Positions 36,598-45,940 of a stretch of 64,000 bases of DNA are shown piece after piece. Position 1 is the first letter of the stretch, and every line of letters starts with the position of its first letter. Both the position numbers and the translations under genes were made by a program. Under the pieces are notes generated by a model. The model made no database searches. It worked only from the letters and a program-made list of their open reading frames with translations, and had not been told where the DNA came from. Where the stretch lies: assembly GCF_900156265.1 (NCBI RefSeq), contig NZ_FTNE01000018.1, positions 1 through 64,000 of the forward strand, written 5' to 3'. The DNA comes from Acidiphilium rubrum. GTDB lineage: Bacteria > Pseudomonadota > Alphaproteobacteria > Acetobacterales > Acetobacteraceae.

Positions 36598-36891
36598 ATG
36601 AAGAAGGTTATTCTGCCCGTCATTCTGCTTCTGACTCTGGCTGCGTGCGGCAAACATCTGAACGGCACCTATGTTGCGCAGAGCTCGAGCCCGATCGTCG
36701 GTGCCACGCTTGACTTTATCTCAGCGACTGCGGTGCAGGTACAGGTCAGCGGCAACACGACCCAGGGTACCTACAAGCTCGAAAATCAACAGGTCGTCAT
36801 CCTGAACAACAACCAGACGCAGGTGTTCTCGATCGACTCGAGCGGCTGCTTGAACGGAGGCCCGAATATCGGCACGTTCTGCAAGCGATGA
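36598..36891 (+). CDS. Small lipoprotein of unknown function
   Basis: 97 residues. A short signal peptide MKKVILPVILLLTLAAC ends in a lipobox with Cys17, so the mature protein is lipid-anchored and about 80 residues. The mature part is Ser/Thr/Asn/Gln-rich with alternating beta-like strands and two more cysteines near the end (C84, C95) that may form a disulfide. I do not recognise a family. A terminator hairpin follows 7 bases after the stop. Confidence 0.8.
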   Translation: MKKVILPVILLLTLAACGKHLNGTYVAQSSSPIVGATLDFISATAVQVQVSGNTTQGTYKLENQQVVILNNNQTQVFSIDSSGCLNGGPNIGTFCKR

Positions 36892-36898
36892 CGCCACG

Positions 36899-36921
36899 AT
36901 AGAGCCCCCAGCGGGCTCTAT
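36899..36921. terminator. Bidirectional hairpin terminator between the lipoprotein gene and topA
   Basis: ATAGAGCCC (36899-36907) and GGGCTCTAT (36913-36921) form a perfect 9-bp stem with a 5-base loop, followed by TT on the plus strand and preceded by AT-rich bases. The right arm contains the topA stop codon (36918-36920). It can serve both convergent genes. Confidence 0.7.
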
Positions 36922-39587
36922 TTCGCTTTCGGCTTCACCTTCGCTCGCGGCCTAGTGCCCGCTTGCTGCTTGGCGGCAGCCTTGGCTGGCAATTTCACTG
37001 CCGCTTTTGTAGGTGGCTTTTTGGCACCCGCCGGTCTGGGCTCTGCCGCGGGTTTTTTTGCGCTCGGTTTGCCGCCTTTTTTGCCTTTCGGCGCCAGCGT
37101 CTTGCCCTTTTCGGTCAGCAATGTCACCGCCTCATCGAGGGTGATGGTGTCGAGTTCGGTGCCGCGCGGCAGGTTGGCGACCGTCTTGCCGTGCTGCGCG
37201 TAGGGCCCGAATCGGCCCTTGCGGACCATGACCGGATCGCCGCCCTTCGGGTGCGGGCCGAGCTCGCGGATGCCCTCCTGCTTCTTCGCCAGCACCATCA
37301 CGGCGCGATTCAGCCCGACCGCCAGAACATCGTCATCGCGGTCGAGCGAGGCGAAGATCGGGCCCATTTTCACATAGGGCCCGAACCGGCCGATGCCGGC
37401 CTGAATTTCCGCCTTGGTCTCGGGGTGCACGCCGACGATGCGCGGCAGCGACAGCAGCCCGAGCGCCTGCTCCAGCGTCAGATCATCGCCGGTCACACCT
37501 TTCGGCAGCGCGGCGCGGCGCGGCTTGGCCTTTTTGTCTTCCGGATCGGGTTCGCCCAGCTGAATATACAGGCCATAGGGTCCGCGCCGCAGCGTGACGG
37601 GAATCCCATCGGGGTTGGCACCCAGCACCTTCATGCCATCGCGCAGCGTATCGCCGCCATCTTCCGCGCCATCGATCGCGAGTTTGCGGGTGTACTGGCA
37701 CTCGGGATAGTTGGAGCAGCCGATGAACGAACCGTAACGGCCGAGTTTCAGGCCGAGACGCCCGGTGCCGCAAGCCTGGCAGACGCGCGGATCGGAACCG
37801 TCCTCCCGCGCGGGGAAGAAATGCGGGCCGAGTTCCTCATCGAGCGCGTCGATCACGTCCGATATCTTGAGGTCCTTGGTCTGGTCGATCGCGTTGGAAA
37901 AATCGGTCCAGAAATCGCGCATCACCTTGCGCCAGTCGAGCTTGCCGTCTGACACTTCGTCGAGTTTTTCCTCGAGTGCGGCGGTAAACCCGGTCTCGAC
38001 GTAGCGGGCGAAAAAACTGACCAGAAACGCGGTCACCAACCGGCCGCGATCCTCGGGAATGAACCGCCGCGCGTCCATCCGCACATAATTGCGCTCGCGC
38101 AGCACGGTCAGGATCGAGGCATAGGTGGACGGCCGGCCGATGCCGAGCTCCTCCATTTTCTTGACCAGCGTCGCTTCGGAAAAGCGCGGCGGCGGCTGGG
38201 TGAAATGCTGATCGGCGGTGACCTTGCCGCGATTGAGCGGGTCGGCCTTGGCCATGGGCGGCAGCAGGCGGGAGTCTTCGTCCTCGGCGTGGTCGTCGAG
38301 TTCTTCGCGATACAGTTTCAAAAACCCGTCGAACGCCAGGATCGAGCCGGTCGCGCGCAGCGTGGTGCCGGCCTTGTCCGCGATGTCGACGCTGGTCTGA
38401 TCAAGCTCGGCCGATTGCATCTGCGAGGCGAGGGCGCGCTTGTAGATCAGCTCATAAAGCCGTGCCTGCTCCTGGCTCAGGTGGCGGGACGCGCGCTCAG
38501 GCGTGAGCGTGAAATCGGTCGGCCGGATCGCCTCATGCGCTTCCTGGGCGTTCTTGGCCTTGGTCTGATATTCGCGCGGCGCTGCGGGCAGGTAGTCGGG
38601 GCCGAAGGCCGAGCCGATCTGGCTGCGCACGGCGCCGATCGCCTCGCGCGCCATCTGCACGCCATCGGTTCGCATATAGGTGATCAGCCCGACGGTTTCG
38701 CCGCCGATTTCGACACCTTCATACAGTTGCTGGGCGGTGCGCATGATCTGCTGCGCCGTCATGCTCAGCTTGCGCGAGGCGTCCTGTTGCAGGGTCGATG
38801 TCGTGAACGGTGGCGGCGGGTTGCGCCGCGTGCGCTTTTTCTCGACCGAGACGACCGAAAATTCGCCGCGCTCGACCGCGGCTTTCGCGCGCTCGGCGGC
38901 TTCGGCGTTGGGGAGGTCGAACTGGTCGAGTTTCTTGCCGTCCAGATGGGTCAACCTGGCATGGAACGGCGCGCCCGCCGGCGTCGTGAAGATCGCCTCG
39001 ATCGTCCAGTATTCCCGGTTGCGGAAGACTTCGATCTCGGCTTCGCGTTCGCAGATCAGCCGCAGCGCGACCGATTGCACGCGCCCGGCCGATTTGCTGC
39101 CCGGCAGTTTGCGCCAGAGCACCGGCGAGAGCGTGAAGCCGACCAGGTAATCGAGCGCGCGGCGCGCCAGATACGCCTCGATCAACGGCGTATCGAGCTC
39201 GCGGGGCGCGCGCATTGCCGCCTGGACGGCGGATTTGGTGATTTCGTTGAAGGTGATGCGCCGGACGATCTTGCCCTTCAGCATGTTGCGGGATTCGAGC
39301 ATCGCGCGGACGTGCCAGGAAATCGCCTCGCCCTCGCGATCCGGATCGGTCGCCAGGTATAAGGTGTCGGCTCCTTTGAGCGCCTTGGCGATGGCCGCCA
39401 CCTGCTTGTCGCCCCGCGCGTCCTCTTCCCAGGACATCGCGAAATCCTCGTCGGGGCGCACGCTGCCGTCACGTGCCGGCAGATCGCGCACATGGCCGAA
39501 CGACGCCAGCACGGTGAACCCGTCACCGAGGTATTTGTTGATCGTCTTGGCTTTGGCCGGTGATTCGACGACGACGATAGCGTTCAT
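36918..39587 (-). CDS. topA: DNA topoisomerase I
   Basis: 889 residues, type IA topoisomerase. The TOPRIM domain has VVVESPAKAKTI at 5-16 and DPDREGE at 81-87. The catalytic tyrosine is Tyr304 in LITYMRTDG. A tetracysteine zinc finger is seen as CQACGTG...GCSNYPECQYTR, followed by several repeats of a topo C-terminal domain (GRFGPYVKMG, KGRFGPYAQHG). The last ~60 residues are a Lys/Ala/Pro-rich basic tail, as in many alphaproteobacterial TopA proteins. dprA lies 39 bases upstream, a common pairing. Confidence 0.98.
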   Translation of the reverse strand: MNAIVVVESPAKAKTINKYLGDGFTVLASFGHVRDLPARDGSVRPDEDFAMSWEEDARGDKQVAAIAKALKGADTLYLATDPDREGEAISWHVRAMLESRNMLKGKIVRRITFNEITKSAVQAAMRAPRELDTPLIEAYLARRALDYLVGFTLSPVLWRKLPGSKSAGRVQSVALRLICEREAEIEVFRNREYWTIEAIFTTPAGAPFHARLTHLDGKKLDQFDLPNAEAAERAKAAVERGEFSVVSVEKKRTRRNPPPPFTTSTLQQDASRKLSMTAQQIMRTAQQLYEGVEIGGETVGLITYMRTDGVQMAREAIGAVRSQIGSAFGPDYLPAAPREYQTKAKNAQEAHEAIRPTDFTLTPERASRHLSQEQARLYELIYKRALASQMQSAELDQTSVDIADKAGTTLRATGSILAFDGFLKLYREELDDHAEDEDSRLLPPMAKADPLNRGKVTADQHFTQPPPRFSEATLVKKMEELGIGRPSTYASILTVLRERNYVRMDARRFIPEDRGRLVTAFLVSFFARYVETGFTAALEEKLDEVSDGKLDWRKVMRDFWTDFSNAIDQTKDLKISDVIDALDEELGPHFFPAREDGSDPRVCQACGTGRLGLKLGRYGSFIGCSNYPECQYTRKLAIDGAEDGGDTLRDGMKVLGANPDGIPVTLRRGPYGLYIQLGEPDPEDKKAKPRRAALPKGVTGDDLTLEQALGLLSLPRIVGVHPETKAEIQAGIGRFGPYVKMGPIFASLDRDDDVLAVGLNRAVMVLAKKQEGIRELGPHPKGGDPVMVRKGRFGPYAQHGKTVANLPRGTELDTITLDEAVTLLTEKGKTLAPKGKKGGKPSAKKPAAEPRPAGAKKPPTKAAVKLPAKAAAKQQAGTRPRAKVKPKAK

Positions 39588-39626
39588 CTGGGCGATTTTT
39601 CCAGTTCGGGGCGCATTCAGAGCAAG

Positions 39627-40748
39627 TCACGGGTCCAGCAGCAACCCGATTCTGTTGCCAGGCAAAGTCTCGATCCGCCCGGCTAATTCCAGTTCCATGA
39701 GCACGGCAATTATGACGGAGGCGGAGAACTGGCAGTGCAGCGCCAGTTCGTCAACCGCAATCGGGCTGGCGGACAGCAACCTGGGGATGTCGCGCCGCGC
39801 CATATCGATGTCCGAACCGCCCGAGTCAAGGGCTGCGACCGGTTCGGCCAAGCCGGGCTGAACCGGGGTGATCCGCGCATCGGCGAACAAGGCGCCCGGC
39901 TGATCGGGCAGGTTCATCAACACATCGCCGGCCGATTCAGTCAGATGCGCGCCCTGGCGGATCAGGTCGTTGGTGCCGCGCGCCCGTGCATCGAGCGGCG
40001 AACCGGGCACCGCGAACACCTCCCGCCCGTAGTCGAGCGCGTAGCGCGCGGTGATCAGGCTACCCGAGCGCAAGGCCGCCTCGATGACGACGACGCCGAG
40101 CGACAGGCCGGCGATGATGCGATTGCGCTTGGGAAAATGCCGCGCGAGCGGCGCGGTGCCGGGCGGTGCTTCGGCGATCAGGACGCCGCGCGCGGCAATC
40201 TCGGCCTGGAGCGCCTTGTGTTCAGGCGGATAGACCACATCGAGCCCGCCGGGGATCGCGGCAATCGTGGTGCCGGTGCGCAAGGCGGCGGTATGCGCCG
40301 CGGCATCGATGCCGCGCGCCAACCCCGAGGCGATCGGCCGGCCGGATGCCGCGAGTTCGGCCGCGATATCCGCGGCGATCCGCGCCCCGTTGACCGAGGC
40401 GTTGCGCGCGCCGACCACCGCCACGATCGGCCGGTGCAGGATCGAGACATCGCCCAGCACCGCGATCACCGGCGGCGCATCCGGCAGCAAGGCGAGCAAT
40501 TTGGGATAGTCGGGTTCACCCATGAACAGCAGCGTCGCGCCGAGTTTATCGTGCCGGTCAAGCTCACGCCGCACATCGCCCGGGCTGGGTACGAAGGGCG
40601 GCTTGGCGCGGCCGCCGGCGCGGGCGAGGGCGGGGATCGCGGCCAGGGCTTCTTCCGGCGTGTCGAACCGGGCGCGCAGCCGCCGATAGGTCTGCGGCCC
40701 GACACCTTCGGTGCGGATCAACCGCAGCAGGGCCACCCGGTCGATCAC
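39627..40748 (-). CDS. dprA: DNA-processing protein DprA
   Basis: 373 residues from a GTG at 40748 that overlaps the plsY stop (GTGA). The frame is open for 99 codons further upstream, but that part is antisense-like and inside plsY. The Rossmann domain is complete: [68 protein letters not shown], and [27 protein letters not shown]. DprA loads RecA onto incoming single-stranded DNA in natural transformation. The C-terminal winged-helix domain is also present. Confidence 0.95.
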   Translation of the reverse strand: MIDRVALLRLIRTEGVGPQTYRRLRARFDTPEEALAAIPALARAGGRAKPPFVPSPGDVRRELDRHDKLGATLLFMGEPDYPKLLALLPDAPPVIAVLGDVSILHRPIVAVVGARNASVNGARIAADIAAELAASGRPIASGLARGIDAAAHTAALRTGTTIAAIPGGLDVVYPPEHKALQAEIAARGVLIAEAPPGTAPLARHFPKRNRIIAGLSLGVVVIEAALRSGSLITARYALDYGREVFAVPGSPLDARARGTNDLIRQGAHLTESAGDVLMNLPDQPGALFADARITPVQPGLAEPVAALDSGGSDIDMARRDIPRLLSASPIAVDELALHCQFSASVIIAVLMELELAGRIETLPGNRIGLLLDP

Positions 40749-41323
40749 GCGCCGAGCTTGATCCGCGGTTCGGTGCCGGCGCGCAGCCGCTCGATGTTGG
40801 CGCGATGCTTGTGAAACACCAGGGCCGCGATCACCACGGCCCCGATCGCGACCCGCCAGTCCCCCAGCAGCAGCGCAACCAGCGGGGCGGTCGCAAACGC
40901 CGTCAGCGCGGCGAGCGAGGAATATTTCCGCCAGAACGCCATCCCCAGCCACACCAGGCACGCGATCAGCCCGACCGGGAACGCCTGCGCCAGCAAAACG
41001 CCCAGACCGACCGCGACACCCTTGCCACCCTTGAAGCGCAGCCACACCGGATAGAGATGCCCGATGACGGCGAACAAACCGGCGATGACGACGATCCAGC
41101 GCCCTTCATTGTGCATCAGCAGCACCGCAATCACGCCCTTCACCGCGTCGAGCAGCAGAGTGAGCGCGGCCAGCCCCTTGCGCCCGGTGCGCAACACATT
41201 GGTGGCACCGATGTTGCCAGAGCCGATCTTGCGCACATCGCCCAGCCCGGCCGCGCGCGTCAGGATCAGACCGAACGGCACCGAGCCGAGCAGATAGCCG
41301 ATCAATGCCGCGAGACCGATCAT
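40745..41323 (-). CDS. plsY: Glycerol-3-phosphate acyltransferase PlsY
   Basis: 192 residues, polytopic membrane protein. It transfers acyl from acyl-phosphate to glycerol-3-phosphate. The three conserved motifs are seen: [27 protein letters not shown] and [24 protein letters not shown]. It overlaps the pseudo-dihydroorotase gene upstream and dprA downstream by 4 bases each. This pyrC-plsY-dprA-topA order is familiar in alphaproteobacteria. Confidence 0.96.
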   Translation of the reverse strand: MIGLAALIGYLLGSVPFGLILTRAAGLGDVRKIGSGNIGATNVLRTGRKGLAALTLLLDAVKGVIAVLLMHNEGRWIVVIAGLFAVIGHLYPVWLRFKGGKGVAVGLGVLLAQAFPVGLIACLVWLGMAFWRKYSSLAALTAFATAPLVALLLGDWRVAIGAVVIAALVFHKHRANIERLRAGTEPRIKLGA

Positions 41324-42594
41324 CCGAATACCCTCACGCCGGCCTTCCAGGTGCCGATCACCACGCCTTCAACCGCGCGGCCGTCGAACGGCGTGTTCTG
41401 CGCCTTGCCGGGCAGCTTGCCGGCCTCGATCCGCCAGGATCGTTCGGGCGCGAACAGGCATAGATCGGCGGTCCCGCCCTTGACGATCCGCCCGGCATCG
41501 AGCCCGAACCGGCGCGCCGGCCGATCGGTCAGCAGCGAGAGTGCGGTGTGCAGGGTCAGCGTGCCGGATTGCACCTGCGCGAGCGTGATGGCCAGCAATG
41601 TCGCCAACCCGGCGCCGCCGGGGGCGGCCTCGGCGAAGGGGAGGCGCTTGTCATCGGCATCGCGCGGCTGATGGTCCGATACGATCGCATCGATCGTACC
41701 GTCCGCCAGGGCTGCGACCACCGCGAGGCGATCATTCTCGCTGCGCAGCGGCGGCGAGAGTTTGGCATAGGTGCGGAAATCGCCGATCGCGGTCTCGTTC
41801 AGGTCGAAATAGGGCGGCGCGGTGTCGCAACTCACGGCCAGGCCGCGCGCCTTGGCCGCCCGGATCAGGTCGAGCGCCGCACCGGTCGAGACATGCGCGA
41901 AATGCACAGCACCACCGGTCAGTTCGACCAAAGTGATATCACGCGCCACCATCATCGCCTCCGCGCAAACCGGAATGCCGGGCAGGCCCATCAGAGTGGC
42001 CCGCGCACCCGAGGTCGCAGCGCCGCCCGCCGCGAGGCTCGGTTCCTCGGGATGCTGCACGATCATCGCACCGAACCCGCGCGCATAGGATAGCGCGCGG
42101 CGCATCAGCCCCGCCGGGCCGATCGCGCGCGCGCCATCCGAAAACGCGATCGCGCCCGCCGCACGCAGCAACCCGTATTCCGCGATGCTCTCGCCCCTGC
42201 AACCGCGCGTCGCGGCACCGTAGGGCGCGATGGTGATGCGCCCGCTCGCCTCGCCGGCGCTCGCCAGGGCGCGCACCAGGGCGGGGTCATCGGTCGGGGG
42301 CGCATTGTCGGGCAGCACCGCGATCGTCGTGATACCGCCCGCGCTCGCGGCCAGCGCGGCCGAGGCGATGGTTTCACGATATTCGAAACCGGGCTCCCCG
42401 AGCGATGCCCGGCCATCGACCAGGCCGGGGCAGAGGATGCACTCGGTGCCATCAACCACCATTGCATCTGCCGGTCGGCCCAGTGCGCCGGCGAAATCGG
42501 CGATCATGCCGCCCCGGATCAGGCAATCGCCGATCGCGTCATGCCCCGAGGCAGGGTCGATGATCCGGGCGCCGGTGATCAGCGTGTCACGCAT
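41320..42594 (-). CDS. Dihydroorotase-like protein lacking the metal-binding HxH (PyrC'/PyrX type)
   Basis: 424 residues with the amidohydrolase fold of class-I dihydroorotase. Where active enzymes have D-x-H-x-H-L-R-E-P-G, this one reads [10 protein letters not shown] (60-69), so both zinc histidines are Arg and Ser and the substrate arginine is Gly. The carbamylated-lysine region is VQHPEEP. HVSTG and a SDHQP block remain. It resembles the non-catalytic PyrC' partners of aspartate transcarbamoylase in Pseudomonas. Its ATG overlaps the pyrB stop by 8 bases. Genes labelled pyrC with this sequence probably serve a structural role, and an active dihydroorotase must be elsewhere. Confidence 0.88.
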   Translation of the reverse strand: MRDTLITGARIIDPASGHDAIGDCLIRGGMIADFAGALGRPADAMVVDGTECILCPGLVDGRASLGEPGFEYRETIASAALAASAGGITTIAVLPDNAPPTDDPALVRALASAGEASGRITIAPYGAATRGCRGESIAEYGLLRAAGAIAFSDGARAIGPAGLMRRALSYARGFGAMIVQHPEEPSLAAGGAATSGARATLMGLPGIPVCAEAMMVARDITLVELTGGAVHFAHVSTGAALDLIRAAKARGLAVSCDTAPPYFDLNETAIGDFRTYAKLSPPLRSENDRLAVVAALADGTIDAIVSDHQPRDADDKRLPFAEAAPGGAGLATLLAITLAQVQSGTLTLHTALSLLTDRPARRFGLDAGRIVKGGTADLCLFAPERSWRIEAGKLPGKAQNTPFDGRAVEGVVIGTWKAGVRVFG

Positions 42595-43534
42595 TGCGCA
42601 GCGCCGTCCGGGCCAGCACGTCCAGCACCGCCATACGCACCGCAACGCCCATCTCGACCTGTTCGCGGATGACCGAGCGTGTCATGTCATCGGCCACCTG
42701 GCTATCGATTTCGACGCCGCGGTTCATCGGGCCGGGGTGCATCACCAGCGCATCCGGCTTGGCGACGGCCAGTTTCGCCGCGTCCAGCCCGTAAAAGGTG
42801 AAGAACTCGCGCGCGCTCGGGATCATGCCGCCGCTCATCCGTTCGGTCTGCAGGCGCAGGGCCATCACGATGTCCGCATCGCGCAAACCCTCCCGCATGT
42901 CGTGGAACACGCTCACCCCGAATTGTTCGATGCCGGAGGGGATCAGTGTCGGCGGTCCGACCACGCGCACCTGGCTGCCCATGGCGATCAGCAGCAAAAT
43001 ATTCGACCGGGCGACCCTGGAATGCGCGATATCGCCGCAGATCGCGATGGTCAGCCCTTCGAGCGTGCCCTTGTGCCGGCGGATCGTCAGCGCATCGAGC
43101 AGCGCCTGGGTCGGATGTTCGTGCATGCCATCGCCGGCATTGATCACCGCGGCATCGACCTTCTGCGCCAGCAGGGCCGGCGCGCCGGATGCCTTATGGC
43201 GCACCACCAGCAGATCGCAGTTCATCGCGTTCAGCGTGGCGGCGGTATCCAGCAGCGTCTCGCCCTTCGAGACCGAGGAGGTCGAGACCGACATGTTGAT
43301 GACATCCGCCCCAAGACGCTTGCCGGCCAGTTCGAAGCTGGTGCGGGTGCGGGTGCTGTCCTCGAAAAACAGGTTGATCAGCGTCCGCCCGCGCAGCACG
43401 TCGCGCCGGGTCTTGCCGGAGCGGTTGAGCAGCGCGTAGCTCTCCGCGAGGTCCAACAGCGCCGAAATATCGCGGGGATGGAGGTTTTCGATTCCCAGAA
43501 GGTGGCGTGTCGGCAATCGCATGGGTGACTGCAT
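42587..43534 (-). CDS. pyrB: Aspartate carbamoyltransferase catalytic subunit
   Basis: 315 residues. It makes N-carbamoylaspartate in pyrimidine synthesis. The carbamoyl-phosphate site [12 protein letters not shown] (57-68) is intact, with the second-site lysine in SVSKGET and the later motifs [26 protein letters not shown] and [12 protein letters not shown]. It starts at ATG 43534 or the second Met (43522). It is followed with an 8-base overlap by the pseudo-dihydroorotase, matching the class-A ATCase pairing of PyrB with PyrC'. Confidence 0.97.
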   Translation of the reverse strand: MQSPMRLPTRHLLGIENLHPRDISALLDLAESYALLNRSGKTRRDVLRGRTLINLFFEDSTRTRTSFELAGKRLGADVINMSVSTSSVSKGETLLDTAATLNAMNCDLLVVRHKASGAPALLAQKVDAAVINAGDGMHEHPTQALLDALTIRRHKGTLEGLTIAICGDIAHSRVARSNILLLIAMGSQVRVVGPPTLIPSGIEQFGVSVFHDMREGLRDADIVMALRLQTERMSGGMIPSAREFFTFYGLDAAKLAVAKPDALVMHPGPMNRGVEIDSQVADDMTRSVIREQVEMGVAVRMAVLDVLARTALRNA

Positions 43535-43587
43535 ACAGAAACGCGGTGCCAGCGCAAAGTGCCGGCTTGCCGGGTCGTGACGTCGCG

Positions 43588-44244
43588 CTACTGGGTGGCC
43601 CAGACGATGCGGTGGATCGCCGCGATCTGGTCGGCCGGAAAAACCAGCAATTTGTGATCGGGGTTGAAACTCGCCAGTTCCACCCGCTGCGCGTTGCGCC
43701 GCTGCAGCAGTTTTGCCATGACCTCGCCCGCGCCGGTGCGCACCACCACCCGGTCGCCGGCCCGGACCGGTGCGGCGGGCGACACCACAATGATGTCACC
43801 CTCGCGGTAGACCGGTTCCATCGAATTCCCGTGAATCGTCAGGCCGAACGCGTGCGGATCATCGGCAAGCGCCGCCTCCGTGCGCGGCAGCGCCACATGA
43901 TCCCAACCGCCGCCGGCCGGGTAGCCGGCATCGTCGAAAAAACCGTCCTGGCCGGCTTGCGCCAGGCCGATCACCGGTACGCGGCGCGCGGCGGCACGCG
44001 CCGGCGGCAAGGTGCGCGCGCCCAGCACCAGACCGGCAAAGGCATCGAGTCCCGAGCCGGTCGCCATCAGGATTTTGGCGATGCTTTCGGTGGATGGCCA
44101 GCGCAGTTTGCCATCGGAACCGCGCCGTTTCGAGGGGTTGAAGCTGGTCGGGTCGAGCCCTGCGCTGCGCGCCAGACCCGAGGTCGACAGTCCGCGCTCG
44201 GCTGCCAGCGTATCGATCGCGCGCCAGATATCTTCGTGTCGCAT
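43588..44244 (-). CDS. HTH-S24 peptidase transcriptional repressor (LexA/CI-like)
   Basis: 218 residues from ATG 44244 (44247 is an alternative). The N-terminal ~70 residues have a helix-turn-helix ([21 protein letters not shown]). The C-terminal half is a complete S24 autoprotease: Ala97-Gly98 in [10 protein letters not shown] as cleavage site, Ser141 in HGNSMEP, and Lys178 in EVMAKLL as the base. This is CI/LexA-like logic, where RecA-stimulated self-cleavage relieves repression. The HTH is not LexA-type, so its own operator must differ. It is divergent from two unknown genes across about 125 bases. Confidence 0.9.
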   Translation of the reverse strand: MRHEDIWRAIDTLAAERGLSTSGLARSAGLDPTSFNPSKRRGSDGKLRWPSTESIAKILMATGSGLDAFAGLVLGARTLPPARAAARRVPVIGLAQAGQDGFFDDAGYPAGGGWDHVALPRTEAALADDPHAFGLTIHGNSMEPVYREGDIIVVSPAAPVRAGDRVVVRTGAGEVMAKLLQRRNAQRVELASFNPDHKLLVFPADQIAAIHRIVWATQ

Positions 44245-44339
44245 CATCTTGTTCTTAACGGATTTTAGCGGGTTGGAAAGAGATAAATAGGAAAAAACTC
44301 CGTTTTTCTCTTGCGGGCAATACAACCTCCGGTTAGTAT

Positions 44340-44354
44340 GTTCTTGTTATGTTC
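44340..44354. promoter_or_regulatory. GTTC-N7-GTTC box (alphaproteobacterial LexA-type site)
   Basis: GTTC (44340-44343), seven bases TTGTTAT, then GTTC (44351-44354) match the direct-repeat SOS box of alphaproteobacteria exactly. It lies 16 bases upstream of the unknown gene at 44370 and about 95 bases upstream of the divergent S24 repressor. Eight fixed bases occur by chance about once or twice in a window of this size, so position is the main argument. Confidence 0.45.
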
Positions 44355-44369
44355 ACACCGGAGGCCACG

Positions 44370-44837
44370 ATGACGACCACAGAAGCAGACCCAGGCCTTG
44401 CCAGACCGATCCACCAGATCAAGCCCTTCGCCTCCGCCGAGCGCGCCTGGCTCTGGACCGCCGGATGTCTCGCGGCACGTCGCGCCGGCACGCCGCTGCC
44501 GCATGACCGCTCGCGGCCCTGCACGCCGGAGACGATCCTGACCTGTCTCGATCGTCTGTATCGCGCCCGCCGGATCGACCTGGTGCACGCCCGTGTGCTG
44601 CGCGTGTGGGGCGACCGTGGCCGCGCGCCGGACCGGCGCAGCGGGTCGGATCGCAGCGACTGGCGACAATGGCGCTACGCCCTCGCCGAACTGGAACAGG
44701 CGCTGCGCGCGCGCGGCATCGTTGCCGGGTTCGATCTTGGTATGCCGATCGTTCCCGAAAAAAATTTTCCGAACGATAGGATTACTTTCTTATTTTCGAC
44801 CCAACCATCATCAATCGTCGACCCAAAGGAGATCTGA
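44370..44837 (+). CDS. Unknown protein, divergent from S24 repressor
   Basis: 155 residues from ATG 44370, preceded by GGAGG at the correct distance; a GTG/ATG codon at 44349 is less likely. The middle is rich in Arg and Trp (ERAWLWTAGCLAARRAG, LDRLYRARRIDLVHARVLRVWGDRGRAPDRR), which suggests a nucleic-acid-binding helical domain. The C-terminal ~45 residues are plain. No catalytic motif, signal peptide or membrane segment is visible. It is the first gene of a unit with the 76-residue gene downstream (2-base gap), behind a GTTC-N7-GTTC box. Family not recognised. Confidence 0.8.
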   Translation: MTTTEADPGLARPIHQIKPFASAERAWLWTAGCLAARRAGTPLPHDRSRPCTPETILTCLDRLYRARRIDLVHARVLRVWGDRGRAPDRRSGSDRSDWRQWRYALAELEQALRARGIVAGFDLGMPIVPEKNFPNDRITFLFSTQPSSIVDPKEI

Positions 44838-44839
44838 CC

Positions 44840-45070
44840 ATGGCCTTCACCCTGCGCAACCTGTCCGTCCTCGCTTATGCAAATGGCTTCACCCTGTGGC
44901 ACTATCGCACCGGCGACGATGCGCTGTCCGCGCTCGATCGCGATGATTTCTTTCATGAAGCCGGCGACCTGATTGCGCCGGGCGACATCGTCATGGCCTC
45001 CGGCAGCCAGGGTGCCCGGATGGGTGCGATCGCCCAGAAAGGCGCGCATCTGGTGCTCAACGCGTTGTAA
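44840..45070 (+). CDS. Small unknown protein
   Basis: 76 residues, with AAAGGAG 8-14 bases before the ATG and only 2 bases after the previous stop, so co-translation is likely. It has no signal peptide. The sequence is mixed, with FHEAGDLIAPGDIVMASGSQGARMGAIAQKG in the middle, resembling a small beta-barrel with a glycine turn. I do not recognise a family. It shares the upstream gene's putative control by the S24 repressor or a LexA-type site. Confidence 0.7.
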   Translation: MAFTLRNLSVLAYANGFTLWHYRTGDDALSALDRDDFFHEAGDLIAPGDIVMASGSQGARMGAIAQKGAHLVLNAL

Positions 45071-45139
45071 CGGCCGCGATCCGATCACGTCTCCGGCGTG
45101 GGCGTTGCCTCCGCCGGAGACGCCGCCTATTCCCAAGCC

Positions 45140-45940
45140 ATGACCCTGACCATCGCGATCTGCCAGACCGAGGGATGTTTCGCCGACCCGGATGCGGCGA
45201 TTGCCCTGCTCGATGCCACCGCGCGCGCGGCCCGCCAACGCCACGCGGACCTTCTGGTGCTGCCGGAATTATTCTGCACCGGCTATAATCTCGGCCCGGA
45301 TCGGGCGCGCACCCTCGCCATGAGCCTCAAGGACCCACGCTTGGCCAAAATCCGTGCGATCGCCCGCGCGCACGGCATCGCGCTCTGCCTCGGTTTTCCG
45401 GAGATCGTCGATAGTGGCGTGGCCAACAGCGCCGCGCTGATCGATGCGGCGGGTGAAATCCTGCTGACCTATCGGAAAATCCATCTGTTCGGCGAGCTCG
45501 ACCGGGCGATGTTCGCGGTTCGGGGTGCCGGGTTTCCCGTGGTCGCCTGGCGCGGCCTCACGCTGGGGCTCGCCATTTGCTACGACATCGAATTCCCCGA
45601 AACCGCCCGTGCCCTCGCGCTCGCTGGGGCCGATCTGATCCTGGTGCCAACCGCGCTGATGCCGCCCTACGACGTCGTGGCGGATCATGTCATCCCGACC
45701 CGCGCCTATGAAAATCAGGTCTTCATCGCCTACGCCAATCATTGCGGCAGCGAGGACGGCCTCGCCTATCTCGGTAAATCCTCGATCTGCGGGCCGGATG
45801 GCCGGGTCCTCGCCAAAGCGGCGGCCGGGCCGGCATTGATCATGGCGACGCTCGATCCCGCGCATCAGGCGCTGGTCCGTGCCCGCGACCCGCTGCTGGC
45901 CGACCGCCGCCCCCAGCTTTATCGGAGCCTGACCGCATGA
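45140..45940 (+). CDS. Carbon-nitrogen hydrolase (nitrilase superfamily, amidase type)
   Basis: 266 residues with the complete Glu-Lys-Cys triad: Glu43 in VLPELFCTG, Lys113 in YRKIHLFGE and Cys147 in AICYDIEFPE. The overall pattern is that of aliphatic or R-stereoselective amidases and Nit-type deaminated-amide hydrolases, not nitrilases proper. The ATG at 45140 is supported by the conserved TIAICQTEG start. The last 4 bases overlap the start of the amino-acid oxidase gene, so the two enzymes likely act in sequence on an amide product, such as indole-3-acetamide (inference). Confidence 0.88.
   Translation: MTLTIAICQTEGCFADPDAAIALLDATARAARQRHADLLVLPELFCTGYNLGPDRARTLAMSLKDPRLAKIRAIARAHGIALCLGFPEIVDSGVANSAALIDAAGEILLTYRKIHLFGELDRAMFAVRGAGFPVVAWRGLTLGLAICYDIEFPETARALALAGADLILVPTALMPPYDVVADHVIPTRAYENQVFIAYANHCGSEDGLAYLGKSSICGPDGRVLAKAAAGPALIMATLDPAHQALVRARDPLLADRRPQLYRSLTA

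Noticed and set aside
36379-36657. Longer start for the acyl carrier protein
   Set aside because: The extra ~93 residues come from an AT-rich intergenic region, are not ACP-like, and overlap the divergent lipoprotein start.
40749-41045. 99-codon N-terminal extension of dprA
   Set aside because: Runs inside plsY in another frame; GTG 40748 gives a normal-size DprA overlapping the plsY stop.
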